From NCBI RefSeq assembly GCF_002163675.1, contig NZ_CP019334.1:196001-260000 (forward strand): 64,000 nt of DNA, given 5' to 3'. Within the stretch, counting starts at the first letter, position 1, and each line of letters starts with the position of its first letter. This document shows, piece after piece, positions 1-11,390 of this stretch. The position numbers and the translations under genes are program-made. The notes under the pieces were generated by a model. It did no database searches and was not told the DNA's origin. It worked only from the letters and a program-made list of their open reading frames with translations. The DNA comes from Polaribacter sp. SA4-12. GTDB lineage: Bacteria > Bacteroidota > Bacteroidia > Flavobacteriales > Flavobacteriaceae.

Positions 1-40
1 TATCTTGCATTTTGTTATGCGTGCATAATAAATAATTTAA

Positions 41-2071
<2,031 letters not shown>

Positions 2072-2160
2072 TACTTTTTTTAAATAAGTAAATATTTATC
2101 AATCAAAATATAGTGTTAAAATAAAAGAGTATTTTAGGCAAATACTAAATATTCCATTTT

Positions 2161-3153
2161 ATGAAATCATTCTCTATTGAAGAAATAACAACACTTGTAA
2201 ACGGTGAACAAATTGGTTTATGTGCCGATAAAATCTACGCACCAGAACAAATTGAAAATGCAGTAAAAGGGAATATTACTTTTATAGGGAATTCTAAATA
2301 TACTCGTTTGTGGGAAAAATCAAATGCAAGTGTAGCAATTGTTTATCAAGGGATAAAAATTTTACCAGAAGAAGGTAAAGCATTTGTAAAAGTAAAAAAC
2401 CCAGATTTAGCAATGGCAATTTTATTAGAAGCTTTTGAACCAGAATCGCCTTATTTTGAAACAGATATCCATCCAACAGCAGTTGTTGATAAAACTGTAA
2501 AATTAGGAAGTGGATGTAAAATTGGCGCGAATTCATATGTTGGTAAAAATGTGATTTTAGGAGATAATGTAACAATTTACCCTAATGTTTCAGTTTTTGA
2601 TGATACTACAATTGGAAATGAAACCATCATTTGGTCTGGAACAGTAATTAGAGAACGAACTAAAATTGGAAGTCATTGTATTTTTCACACAAATGTTAGT
2701 ATTGGAGCTGATGGATTTGGATATAGACCAAGTTCTGATGGTAGTCATTTAGTAAAAATAGTACATATTGGAAATGTTGTTATTGGAAATGCTGTAGAAA
2801 TTGGCGCTAATTCTTGTGTTGATCGTGGTAAATTTAGTTCTACTATTTTAGGAGACGGATGTAAAATTGATAATTTAGTACAAATAGGTCATAATTCAGT
2901 TTTAGGAAGATGCTGTATTATGGCAGGAAGTAGTGGGTTAGCAGGCTCAGTAACATTAGGCGATGGAGTAATTATTGGAGGAAGTGCCTCTATAAAAGAT
3001 CATGTAACTATACATTCTGGCGCAAAGGTTGGTGCTGGTTCTGGTGTAATTGCAGATGTTGAAGCTGGTAAAACAGTACTTGGTTATCCTGCATGTGATT
3101 CTAGAGAAAAAATGAAACAATGGGTCGCTTTACGTAAATTAGGAAGAAACTAA
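2161..3153 (+). CDS. lpxD: UDP-3-O-acylglucosamine N-acyltransferase, stand-alone copy
   Basis: LpxD adds the N-linked hydroxyacyl chain to UDP-3-O-acyl-glucosamine in lipid A synthesis. The 330 residues match family length: an N-terminal ~100-residue uridine-binding domain, then a left-handed beta-helix built from many I/L/V-G-x4 hexapeptides (from about residue 100 to 310). The LpxD signatures GADGFGYRP, GANSCVDRG and IDNLVQIGHN are visible; the histidine of QIGHN is the family's catalytic base. It is not next to lpxC/fabZ or lpxA here, whereas Bacteroidota normally carry an lpxD in that cluster, so this may be a second paralogue. It would use a cytoplasmic acyl-ACP donor. The family is sure; whether it is the main lipid A enzyme is open. 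Confidence 0.9.
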   Translation: MKSFSIEEITTLVNGEQIGLCADKIYAPEQIENAVKGNITFIGNSKYTRLWEKSNASVAIVYQGIKILPEEGKAFVKVKNPDLAMAILLEAFEPESPYFETDIHPTAVVDKTVKLGSGCKIGANSYVGKNVILGDNVTIYPNVSVFDDTTIGNETIIWSGTVIRERTKIGSHCIFHTNVSIGADGFGYRPSSDGSHLVKIVHIGNVVIGNAVEIGANSCVDRGKFSSTILGDGCKIDNLVQIGHNSVLGRCCIMAGSSGLAGSVTLGDGVIIGGSASIKDHVTIHSGAKVGAGSGVIADVEAGKTVLGYPACDSREKMKQWVALRKLGRN

Positions 3154-3206
3154 GTGTTAACCCTTTCTAAACTACTAATTTTAAAGACTTTTTTGCAAAT
3201 CTATAA

Positions 3207-3237
3207 TTTGACGTTAACAAATAAATAACGATATTTG
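3207..3237 (+). promoter_or_regulatory. Bacteroidota-type promoter for the small membrane protein/ettA unit
   Basis: TTTG at 3207-3210 is separated by 19 bases from GATATTTG at 3230-3237, which matches the Bacteroidota consensus TTTG-N19-TAnnTTTG with one mismatch. It would give a leader of roughly 25 bases before the ATG at 3268. Confidence 0.6.
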
Positions 3238-3267
3238 CGAATCAATCAAACGAACTAATTACGAATT

Positions 3268-3450
3268 ATGGGAATGAATAAAAATACAGTGCTTGCTTGG
3301 GCGACATTAATAATGATAATTGTTGGATTAGGATTAATCGCAATTGGAATTTTTAAATATAGAGAAGTTTCTGCCTGGGGTTTTGCAGCTGTTGGTATTG
3401 GGTTCTTTGCAATTGCATGGGTTTTTAATGCCCTAAAAGGAAGAGTGTAA
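3268..3450 (+). CDS. Small two-helix membrane protein (CAL67264-like)
   Basis: This 60-residue protein is almost entirely two hydrophobic helices (about residues 8-28 and 36-55) joined by a short polar loop (KYREVSA) and ends in a basic tail (KGRV). It resembles the small flavobacterial family named CAL67264 membrane protein, recalled from memory, which tends to lie just before ettA. No function is known. It has its own promoter-like element upstream and lies 60 bp before ettA in the same direction, so the two are probably co-transcribed. No enzymatic motif is present. Confidence 0.75.
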   Translation: MGMNKNTVLAWATLIMIIVGLGLIAIGIFKYREVSAWGFAAVGIGFFAIAWVFNALKGRV

Positions 3451-3510
3451 GTAGTCTACAGTTTTATTAGTAGCAAATTTCAAATAAAATAGTTAAAATA
3501 ATATAGTATA

Positions 3511-5202
3511 ATGAGCGACGATAAGAAAGTAATCTTTTCGATGAATAAGTTGTCTAAAACTTATCAATCAACAGGAAAACAAGTTTTAAAAGATATTTAT
3601 TTAAGTTTCTTCTATGGAGCAAAAATTGGTATTCTAGGTTTAAATGGATCTGGAAAATCAACTTTATTAAAAATTATAGCAGGCGTAGAAAAAAATTATC
3701 AAGGAGATGTAACTTTTTCTCCTGGTTATAAAGTTGGGTATTTAGAGCAAGAACCACAATTAGATCCAGAAAAAACAGTTTTAGAGATTGTAAAAGAAGG
3801 AGTTGCAGAAACAGTTGCAATTCTTGATGAATATAATAAAATAAACGACATGTTTGGTTTAGAAGAAGTATATTCTGACGCTGACAAAATGGAGAAATTG
3901 ATGGCGCAACAAGCAGAGCTTCAAGATAAAATTGATGCTGCTAACGCTTGGGAATTAGATACCAAATTAGAAATAGCAATGGATGCTTTAAGAACTCCAG
4001 ATTCTGACAAGAAAATTGGAGTACTTTCTGGTGGTGAAAAAAGACGTGTTGCTTTATGTAGATTATTATTACAAGAACCAGAAATTTTATTATTAGATGA
4101 GCCTACCAATCACTTAGATGCAGAATCTGTACATTGGTTAGAGCACCATTTAGCACAATATAAAGGAACTGTTATTGCTGTAACACATGATAGATATTTC
4201 TTAGACAATGTTGCTGGTTGGATTCTTGAATTAGATAGAGGAGAAGGAATTCCTTGGAAAGGGAACTATTCTTCTTGGTTAGATCAAAAATCTCAAAGAA
4301 TGGCACAAGAAAGCAAAACAGCTTCTAAACGTCAAAAAACATTAGAAAGAGAATTAGATTGGGTTCGTCAAGGAGCAAAAGGTCGTCAAACAAAGCAAAA
4401 AGCGCGTTTGAAAAACTATGACAAATTAATGAGTCAAGACCAGAAACAAGTTGATGAGAAATTAGAAATTTACATTCCTAATGGACCACGTTTAGGGACA
4501 AATGTAATTGAAGCAACTGGTGTTTCTAAAGCTTATGGAGATAAATTATTATATGATAATTTAGAATTTAATCTTCCACAAGCAGGAATTGTAGGAATTA
4601 TTGGTCCCAATGGTGCTGGTAAAACAACAATTTTTAAAATGATAATGGGAGAAGAAACTCCTGATGCAGGTAGTTTTAATGTAGGTGAAACTGCTAAAAT
4701 TGCATATGTAGATCAAGCACATTCAGATATTAACCCAGAAAAAACAATTTGGGAAAACTTTTCTGATGGACAAGATTTAGTAATGATGGGAGGAAAGCAA
4801 GTAAACTCTCGTGCATATTTAAGTCGTTTTAATTTTTCTGGAAGTGAGCAAAATAAGAAAGTAAATACACTTTCTGGTGGAGAGCGTAACAGGTTGCATT
4901 TAGCAATGACTTTAAAAGAAGAAGGGAATGTACTTTTATTAGATGAGCCTACCAATGATTTAGATGTAAATACATTAAGAGCTTTAGAAGAAGGTTTAGA
5001 AAACTTTGCAGGTTGTGCAGTTGTAATTAGTCACGATAGATGGTTTTTGGATAGAGTTTGTACTCATATTTTAGCTTTTGAAGGAAATAGTGAAGTTTAC
5101 TTTTTTGAAGGAGGTTTCTCTGAATATGAAGAAAATAAGAAAAAACGTTTAGGTGGAGATTTAATGCCAAAACGAATTAAATATAGAAAATTGATTCGAT
5201 AA
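3511..5202 (+). CDS. ettA: Energy-dependent translational throttle protein EttA (ABC-F)
   Basis: This is a 563-residue ABC-F ATPase with two ATP-binding cassettes and no membrane segments. Cassette 1 has Walker A GLNGSGKS (residues 43-50), signature LSGGEKRR and Walker B LLLLDEPTNH. Cassette 2 has GPNGAGKT, LSGGERNR and LLLLDEPTND. A charged linker rich in K, R and Q joins them. The length and the arrangement fit EttA, which binds the ribosomal E site and gates the first elongation step according to ATP/ADP. It starts with ATG 60 bp after the small membrane gene. The downstream flank carries a decayed IS element, and a strong hairpin beyond that element is probably the original terminator. 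Confidence 0.93.
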   Translation: MSDDKKVIFSMNKLSKTYQSTGKQVLKDIYLSFFYGAKIGILGLNGSGKSTLLKIIAGVEKNYQGDVTFSPGYKVGYLEQEPQLDPEKTVLEIVKEGVAETVAILDEYNKINDMFGLEEVYSDADKMEKLMAQQAELQDKIDAANAWELDTKLEIAMDALRTPDSDKKIGVLSGGEKRRVALCRLLLQEPEILLLDEPTNHLDAESVHWLEHHLAQYKGTVIAVTHDRYFLDNVAGWILELDRGEGIPWKGNYSSWLDQKSQRMAQESKTASKRQKTLERELDWVRQGAKGRQTKQKARLKNYDKLMSQDQKQVDEKLEIYIPNGPRLGTNVIEATGVSKAYGDKLLYDNLEFNLPQAGIVGIIGPNGAGKTTIFKMIMGEETPDAGSFNVGETAKIAYVDQAHSDINPEKTIWENFSDGQDLVMMGGKQVNSRAYLSRFNFSGSEQNKKVNTLSGGERNRLHLAMTLKEEGNVLLLDEPTNDLDVNTLRALEEGLENFAGCAVVISHDRWFLDRVCTHILAFEGNSEVYFFEGGFSEYEENKKKRLGGDLMPKRIKYRKLIR

Positions 5203-5221
5203 TATTTGATACTACCTGAGT

Positions 5222-6518
5222 CGTCCTAAAATAGGTTGACGGTTATTACTATATAAAATTAAGCCAGTGAAATTATTTTCACTGGTTTTTTGTTGTGTAC
5301 AAAGTTATGAGTTTTCATTTTAAGATTCAAATAAGGTCTTTTATTATTATAGACCTCTATTGATTCCTTTATTAATTGATTTAACGTTTCTAACGTTATT
5401 ACATTTATATATTAAAAATTCGTGTTTCAATATACCTTAATTCTTTCAGCCAGAGCGTTTTGACAACAGTTATGCTTATCTGTCATTGACGGTTTTATAT
5501 TATTTTCTTTCAATTCTGTTTGATCAATATTTTAGCAATATTGCAGCTCTCTATCTGGATGATGAATTAAACTATGGTATGTAAACCTATTTTTAATCGC
5601 CAAATTTACTGCTTTCACTACATTTTCTTCACTAATATCATCACTCAATTTGTAGCCTACTATTTTTCTGCTATATGCATCAGTAACTAAAGATAAATAA
5701 TGCGTTTTCTTTCTACTTTTATATAGGTAATATCACTTACAAATACTTGCTCTGGCTTTTTTGGTGTATACTCTTTTAAAAGATTTGGATATTTGTGAAG
5801 CCAATGTCTTTAATACGTTGTTTCGGTATTTTTTTTATTAATAAATGCTCTCTTTTTAAATAATCAAATAAGTCATTTTTTTCTATTTTTATTTCTTAAA
5901 AGTTATTTTTTTCTTCAAGTAAATAGTACAATTTACGAGTTCCAATCTTTGGTATTTTACTGCGAATTTTAAAGAACTAAAGATTTTACAAGCTTCAACT
6001 GTTTTCCTTCATAAATATTTCTTGCCCTTGATAGATATATTGATTGTCTACTAATACCAAACAATCGACAACTTCGTGATAGACATATACCTTGTTGTTG
6101 TCTGATGCTTTAGTTTTGATTGGTGGAAAATTTTTTTCTGATGGAAATTTCCATACTGCTTGACTGAAATATCAATCATTGTATTGAGAAGATCTTTTTT
6201 AAGCTTTTCGTTAGACAATTGTCTCTTTAAACTTTTATCTGTTCTACTAGTATTTCTTTGCTTTCTGACATTTGATGATTTTTTGGATGACACCAATCCA
6301 GTGTACCATATTTTCTTCACCAATCCAAAACAATCTTCTGCATTGAAAACCATAAAATTTTTGGATTTTTTTTTACGTGTAATTGCCTTTTTCAAACTCT
6401 GGAATTATAGACAACTTATAGCCTAAAATTCTAATCACGTTGAGTATTCTTCTTTCCTGGTTCTTCTGATGAACTCATAAATAAGTCGATTTTATGTCAA
6501 CTTATTTTAGTACGGGAC
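5222..6518 (-). mobile_element. Decayed IS3-family insertion sequence
   Basis: The element is bounded by imperfect terminal inverted repeats. The left end (about 5222-5240) reads CGTCCTAAAATAGGTTGAC. The complement of the right end (about 6496-6518) reads GTCCCGTACTAAAATAAGTTGAC, so the core CTAAAATAxGTTGAC is shared. Length (~1.3 kb) and orfA/orfB content fit the IS3 family. No clear target duplication was found. Both reading frames are broken, so it is not autonomous. It sits between ettA and the hairpin at 6519. Confidence 0.8.
5259..6478 (-). pseudogene. IS3-family transposase orfA/orfB remnant
   Basis: Reading the minus strand recovers typical IS3 pieces in shifting frames. An orfA start MSSSEEPGKKNTQRD lies at 6478 and is followed at once by a stop. 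Further on come EKLKKDLLNTMIDIS (orfA/orfB junction type), DNQYIYQGQEIFMKEN (orfB N-terminus) and, at the end, IEVYNNKRPYLNLKMK and NKKPVKIISLA, the usual orfB C-terminus, stopping at 5259. The intact products would be a helix-turn-helix OrfA and a DDE integrase OrfB. Several stops and frameshifts separate these blocks, so no active transposase is made. The longest surviving frame is 114 codons (6051-6395) and reads through the junction in the wrong frame in part. Confidence 0.8.
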
Positions 6519-6576
6519 ATTAGCTCAATAAAAGTTTGAGTATTCTCATGCTTTTATTGAGCTAATATATTTTTTT
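6519..6576 (+). terminator. Strong rho-independent terminator, probably the original one of ettA
   Basis: A perfect 16-bp inverted repeat (6519-6534 with 6551-6566, arm ATTAGCTCAATAAAAG) is followed by a T run at about 6570-6576 on the plus strand. The loop holds a further GAG/CTC pair. The only plus-strand gene upstream is ettA, from which it is now separated by the IS relic. The rest of the gap to 6783 is A+T-rich with an A12 run (6756-6767) and shows no gene. Confidence 0.75.
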
Positions 6577-6782
6577 AAAATAACTTTTGACTTTTGGAGT
6601 TTTTATCCTTAACTTTAATATTACACTATAAGTAAATTCATTTCCATCAAGACTGTGCTATAGAAATTGCACATAAAATAGGAACTAAATCAAGTTTAAT
6701 AATTTGGTTGAACCTTATTGTATATAAGAAATTTTATGAATAAAATGATTATTCTAAAAAAAAAAAATTATTTTAAGAAGAA

Positions 6783-9230
6783 TTACAACTTCATTGAAAC
6801 TTTAAAGTTTAAGACTCTACCAGTCATAAAATTCGGAATTCCGAATTGAGTTTTAGAATACACATCTCTTACCCAAGTATTGGTAATCGAGTTTTGAATA
6901 TCAAACATATTAAACAATTCTAAACCAGCACTTAATTCTTTAAAATTAGATAACCAACCCGTTTTGTATTGTCTGTTTGCATCTGTAAAAACATAAGAAA
7001 CTCCCAAGTCTGCACGTTTATAGTCTCTTAAACGACTTTGGTATTGATATACATCTGCATAAGAAGGAGAACCTCCAGGAACACCAGAATTATACACCAA
7101 GTTTAAGTATGCTTTTAAGTTTGGTAAATTAGGAACATAATCTTGAAAAAGTATTCCGAATTTTATACGTTGATCAGAAGGTCTAGCAATATTACCTCTG
7201 TTATTGATGTTTTCTTCGGTTTTTAGATAACCAAGACTTACCCAACTTTCACTTCCAGGAACAAATTCGCCATTTAATCTAATATCTAATCCATGAGCGT
7301 ACGCAGTTGCATCATTATCTGCTCTATACCTAATTCTTACATTATCTATAGTGTATGAATTTACATTGGTTAAATCTTTATAGTAAAATTCTGTAGTTAG
7401 TTTAAAAGGTCTTTCCCACATATCAAAACTATAATCCATACCTGCTACAAAATGAACTGAATTTTGTGCTTTTAAATCTACATTTATATTTCCATTAGAA
7501 TCTCTTAATTCTCTGTAAGAAGGAGGTTGAGAATACATACCTAAAGAAGTTCTAAATACCATGTCTTTACGCCAACTTGGTTTAATAGAAAACTGAGCTC
7601 TTGGACTAATAATAGTTTGACTTTTAGAAGTAATTCCATTTCCTTTAACGGTCCAATTATGAGCTCTAATACCAATGTTATATGAAACCTGATTATCTGC
7701 CCAATCTAAACGCTGATTAAATTGTACATAACCAGAAGCACGATTAATTTGTACTTCATTATCAACTCTTATATTTTGATATGGAGTAATTGGTCCTTCA
7801 AAAGGTTGATAAGGTTGGTTGTTACTAATTGAATTTGGAGGTCTAATAGAAAAACCTAAAGAATCTATAACTTCCCATTCTCTAATACGATCTTCAATGT
7901 CTTCTTTTTGAAGTTTTACACCAAAATCGAATTGCATTCTGTTTATTTTATATTTTCCCTTTATTTGAGCATTTGTAATTAATGCGTCTAAATCGTTACG
8001 AGCATGATTTAATTGAGAACCAATTCCTTCAGAAAAATCTACTTCACCAAAACTTTCAGACCCAATATTAGCGTCAACTTCTCCTAAATTATATTGTGCA
8101 GCAATATCAAAATGTTCTTCTTCTTGTGTGTTGTATCTAGAAACAGTACCTGTAAGTGATAAATTATCGTTTACTTGATATTCTATAGAAAATGCACCAA
8201 ACATCGTTAGGTAATTGTCTTGTTCTTCTCCAGAATAATAAACATTCAATTCTAAAGGATCAGCAACCGTTCCAAAACGAGTACTTCTAGAAATAGGTTT
8301 GTAATTATAATTGTTAGAAGAAAAATTTCCTAAAAAGTTGAATTTCAATTTATCTGAAGCTTCATAAGATAAGTAAGTTTGAAAATCAATAAAAGTAGGC
8401 CTAAAATTAGTTTCAACCTGTTTACTGTTTACAAAAAGACTGTTATCTCTATATCTAAAACTACTTATTGTAGTTAGTTTATCATCAATAAGAGGAGTTT
8501 CAAAAGTGACACTTGCACCTAAAAGACTTAAATCTACGCTAGTTGCAGTTTCTGTTGGTTTTCTGTAAGTAATATCTAAAACTGATGATAATTTATCGCC
8601 ATATTTTGCTTGAAATCCTCCCGCAGAAAAATTAATGTTTTGCACCATATTTGAGTTGATAAAACTCAAGCCTTCTTGTTGTCCGGATCTGATTAAAAAA
8701 GGCCTGTAAACTTCAATTCCGTTTACATAAACCAAGTTTTCATCAAAATTACCACCTCTAACATTGTATTGTGTACTCAATTCGTTGTTATTGCTAACTC
8801 CAGGTAATGTCATTAAAATATTTTCTACACCAGCATTAGGTCCAATAACATTTTTAACAATATTTATATCAATCTTTTGTAAACCTTGAACTGCATTTTT
8901 ATTTTCTTTAATAACGATTTCTGTTAACTCTTCGGTTTTTGATGAAAGAACAACAGACAAACGAACTCCATTTCTACTATTTGCAGTGTATTTTTTTGAA
9001 AATGTTTTGTAAGATAAGTGGCTGAAAACAAGTGTTATTTCCTCTTTATAAGGAATTCTAATTTGGTATTTACCATTTTCATCAGTTGTAGTACCAACGT
9101 TATTAAATTTTATAGAAACTTTTTCTATCGGCTGCTTATCCTTGTTTTTAACAGTTCCTTTTAGGATTGTCGTCTTTTGAGCAAAAGCAATAATAGGAAG
9201 GAAGAATATAAGTAGAAAGGCTTTTTTCAC
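6783..9230 (-). CDS. TonB-dependent outer-membrane receptor with carboxypeptidase-regulatory-like domain
   Basis: This 815-residue protein has a signal peptide (KKAFLLIFFLPIIAFAQ), an Ig-like carboxypeptidase-regulatory domain at about residues 22-105 (GTVKNKDKQPIEKVSIKF), a plug domain at about 115-225 (GPNAGVENILMTLPGVS, YNVRGGNFDEN) and a C-terminal beta barrel rich in alternating aromatic strands. Such receptors import substrates across the outer membrane using TonB energy. No SusD partner lies beside it, so it is not a classic SusCD glycan system. Siderophore, vitamin or peptide uptake are all possible. The start codon is GTG. It lies 5 bp downstream of the M23 peptidase gene and is likely co-transcribed with it. 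Confidence 0.9.
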   Translation of the reverse strand: MKKAFLLIFFLPIIAFAQKTTILKGTVKNKDKQPIEKVSIKFNNVGTTTDENGKYQIRIPYKEEITLVFSHLSYKTFSKKYTANSRNGVRLSVVLSSKTEELTEIVIKENKNAVQGLQKIDINIVKNVIGPNAGVENILMTLPGVSNNNELSTQYNVRGGNFDENLVYVNGIEVYRPFLIRSGQQEGLSFINSNMVQNINFSAGGFQAKYGDKLSSVLDITYRKPTETATSVDLSLLGASVTFETPLIDDKLTTISSFRYRDNSLFVNSKQVETNFRPTFIDFQTYLSYEASDKLKFNFLGNFSSNNYNYKPISRSTRFGTVADPLELNVYYSGEEQDNYLTMFGAFSIEYQVNDNLSLTGTVSRYNTQEEEHFDIAAQYNLGEVDANIGSESFGEVDFSEGIGSQLNHARNDLDALITNAQIKGKYKINRMQFDFGVKLQKEDIEDRIREWEVIDSLGFSIRPPNSISNNQPYQPFEGPITPYQNIRVDNEVQINRASGYVQFNQRLDWADNQVSYNIGIRAHNWTVKGNGITSKSQTIISPRAQFSIKPSWRKDMVFRTSLGMYSQPPSYRELRDSNGNINVDLKAQNSVHFVAGMDYSFDMWERPFKLTTEFYYKDLTNVNSYTIDNVRIRYRADNDATAYAHGLDIRLNGEFVPGSESWVSLGYLKTEENINNRGNIARPSDQRIKFGILFQDYVPNLPNLKAYLNLVYNSGVPGGSPSYADVYQYQSRLRDYKRADLGVSYVFTDANRQYKTGWLSNFKELSAGLELFNMFDIQNSITNTWVRDVYSKTQFGIPNFMTGRVLNFKVSMKL

Positions 9231-9235
9231 GTAAA

Positions 9236-10939
9236 TTAGTTTACTTGTTTCTTAAAGAACGTTGTAGAAAGTGTATTTGTATTTCCAACATTGTCCGAGA
9301 CTACAATTTTAAAGATATGTTTGCTACCAACCAATTTTTTATCACTAAAATTATAAGTTAATATTCTTTTTTTATGATTATACTCCATTAAAACCCATTT
9401 TCCATCAATAGTTGCTCTATAGTTTTTAATACCTGAGCCAATATCAGAAATTTTTACTTTTATAGTATTTCGTTTAGAGATCCATTGTTTGTCTTTAAAG
9501 TACAGCAAACTTATTTTAGGTTTATGGTTGTCTGTAACTAAAGAATATTTACCTAAGGTTTTTGTTGTGGTATAAAAAGTACTGTCTTTTTTTCTAGTAT
9601 ATTGAAATCGTGGATATTTAGAGTTTTCTACATTTGCAATATATAATTGCTGTTTTTCTGCTTCAGAATATTTAGAAACATCAAAAGTTAATGTGAAACT
9701 TTTATCTAACGGAATTATAGGGGTATGAATTTTGGCAACACCTTTTTCAACTTTAAAATCTAAATAGAGATCTTTATAAAACGTGTTTTTCGGAAAAGCT
9801 ACAGTAACATTCTCCTTTTTAAATTTCTGAAAATTCTTTGCAACTATTTTAAAGGCAGTGGTGTCTTTTTGTTCTGTAAAAAGAGAATTACTTTCTTTAC
9901 CTATAACCGGAATTTTTATAGAACTGGTATTTCCTTTATAATCTTTGGCGATAATTTCTACGGTATAACTCAGTCCGTTTTTAATATTTAATTTTCCGTT
10001 GTTTATCAAATTCTCATAAGTAGACAATTTGTTAGCCGTTTCTTTATACGTCTTTTGATATTTTCTTTTGTACTTTTTATAATGTGGGTAATCTATATGT
10101 AGGTTGATGAATTTGCTTTCTGCAAACGAAAATGTTTCTACATCATGATGATAAAAACGTTTTCCATTTACCAACATTTCTAAACTATAAATTCCGTTTT
10201 TGTTAGGAGCTTTATCTAATTGATCAAAAACACTTGCGCCAAAACCAATACTACCAGAGGCCGAAATTCTATCAACACTATATTTTCCTTTAGCGATATT
10301 TTTTAAAGGAAGAATAAAATTTTTATTTTGATTATTAATCCGTGAAGTATTATTTAAAGGATATACTTTTAACGATTGAAAAATTGGTGGTTTAGTGTCT
10401 TCTGGTTTTAATCCGAAAAATAACGGATTTAAAATATGCTCCGTTTTTGTATTTCTTATTTCATAATGTAAATGTGGTCCACCAGAGCTACCCGTGTCTC
10501 CAGAAAAAGCAATAACTTCTCCTTTTTTAACTAGGAATTTATCTTTTTTGAAAAACAAGTTTCCGGTTTGGTAATCTTCTTTCTTATATTGGATAGCTTT
10601 TACATATTCCTGAATGGTATCAGAATATTTACTTAAATGTGCATAAACGGTTGTAAAACCATTTGGATGCGTAATATAAATCGCTTTTCCAAAACCATAT
10701 TGAGCAACTTTTATTCTTGAAACATAACCTTCAGCAGCAGCATAAATTTTTAAACCTTCTTTACCTTGAGTTTTAATATCGATACCAGAATGAAAATGAT
10801 TACTCCTTAATTCACCAAAAGTACCCGCCAAAACTGTTGGTATACCTAAAGGATTTCTAAAATAGTCTTCTGGATATTTTTCTTGAGAAAAACTTAAAAA
10901 GGTAATAAAGATTATGAATAATAAAAATGTTTGTTTCAA
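9236..10939 (-). CDS. M23-family metallopeptidase, secreted
   Basis: This is a 567-residue exported protein with signal peptide KQTFLLFIIFITFLSFSQ. The LytM/M23 domain is near the N-terminus. Zinc ligands fit H50 and D54 (HSGID) and H158 in GGPHLHYE (residues 153-160), with a further His around residue 101 (YAHLSKY). This catalytic set is complete, so the domain may cut peptidoglycan cross-links or act on other glycine-containing peptides. About 400 further residues form beta-rich domains without a motif I recognise. The start is TTG; no in-frame ATG lies before the signal peptide. It precedes the TonB receptor by 5 bp. Envelope remodelling is the likely role. Confidence 0.87.
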   Translation of the reverse strand: MKQTFLLFIIFITFLSFSQEKYPEDYFRNPLGIPTVLAGTFGELRSNHFHSGIDIKTQGKEGLKIYAAAEGYVSRIKVAQYGFGKAIYITHPNGFTTVYAHLSKYSDTIQEYVKAIQYKKEDYQTGNLFFKKDKFLVKKGEVIAFSGDTGSSGGPHLHYEIRNTKTEHILNPLFFGLKPEDTKPPIFQSLKVYPLNNTSRINNQNKNFILPLKNIAKGKYSVDRISASGSIGFGASVFDQLDKAPNKNGIYSLEMLVNGKRFYHHDVETFSFAESKFINLHIDYPHYKKYKRKYQKTYKETANKLSTYENLINNGKLNIKNGLSYTVEIIAKDYKGNTSSIKIPVIGKESNSLFTEQKDTTAFKIVAKNFQKFKKENVTVAFPKNTFYKDLYLDFKVEKGVAKIHTPIIPLDKSFTLTFDVSKYSEAEKQQLYIANVENSKYPRFQYTRKKDSTFYTTTKTLGKYSLVTDNHKPKISLLYFKDKQWISKRNTIKVKISDIGSGIKNYRATIDGKWVLMEYNHKKRILTYNFSDKKLVGSKHIFKIVVSDNVGNTNTLSTTFFKKQVN

Positions 10940-11028
10940 AGTGCAATTATTTTTGTGTAAAAATAGTGAAAAACATCTTTTTAGTAAACTATTAGTTTTT
11001 AGAAGATTAGTAATAAAGTAACAAAATG

Positions 11029-11059
11029 TTGTAAAATATAAAACAGAATGTTAACTTTG
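11029..11059 (+). promoter_or_regulatory. Promoter of the coiled-coil/zapA unit
   Basis: TTG at 11029-11031 and TAACTTTG at 11052-11059 are 20 bases apart, a near-perfect Bacteroidota promoter. Transcription would begin about 20 bases before the ATG at 11087. Confidence 0.65.
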
Positions 11060-11086
11060 TACATATAGATTATTCTAAATAGTTAG

Positions 11087-11377
11087 ATGAGTAATACAAT
11101 AGAAGCAATTCATTTACTGGAAGATAAGTTAGAAAGTTTAATTTCTAATTATGAATTTTTAAAGAATGAAAATGAAATATTGCTTCATAGTACAACAAAA
11201 TTACAACATCAACTCTTAGAAAGAGAGCAATTATTAGTAGAACAAAAAAGGCAATATGATTTGCTTAAAATTGCAAAAACTATAGATGGCAGTAGTACAA
11301 ATACAAGAGATACGAAACTCAAAATAAATACTTTAATTCGAGAAATCGATAAATGTATTATTCAGTTACATGAATAA
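11087..11377 (+). CDS. Small coiled-coil protein upstream of zapA
   Basis: The 96 residues form a helical, heptad-rich chain (LLEDKLESLISNYEFLK, KLQHQLLEREQLLVEQK) and a second short helix at the C-terminus (KINTLIREIDKCIIQL). There is no signal peptide or membrane segment. I do not recognise a named family. It is separated from zapA by 13 bp and shares its promoter, so a role at the division site is plausible, for example as a ZapB-like coiled-coil partner of ZapA. That function is inferred from position and shape only. Confidence 0.8.
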   Translation: MSNTIEAIHLLEDKLESLISNYEFLKNENEILLHSTTKLQHQLLEREQLLVEQKRQYDLLKIAKTIDGSSTNTRDTKLKINTLIREIDKCIIQLHE

Positions 11378-11390
11378 AGTTCTTTAAATT

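Noticed and set aside
6645..6743. Short open stretch reading HQDCAIEIAHKIGTKS before the TonB receptor end
   Set aside because: It has no start codon, no known motif and is only about 32 codons; it may be a gene relic but cannot be supported.
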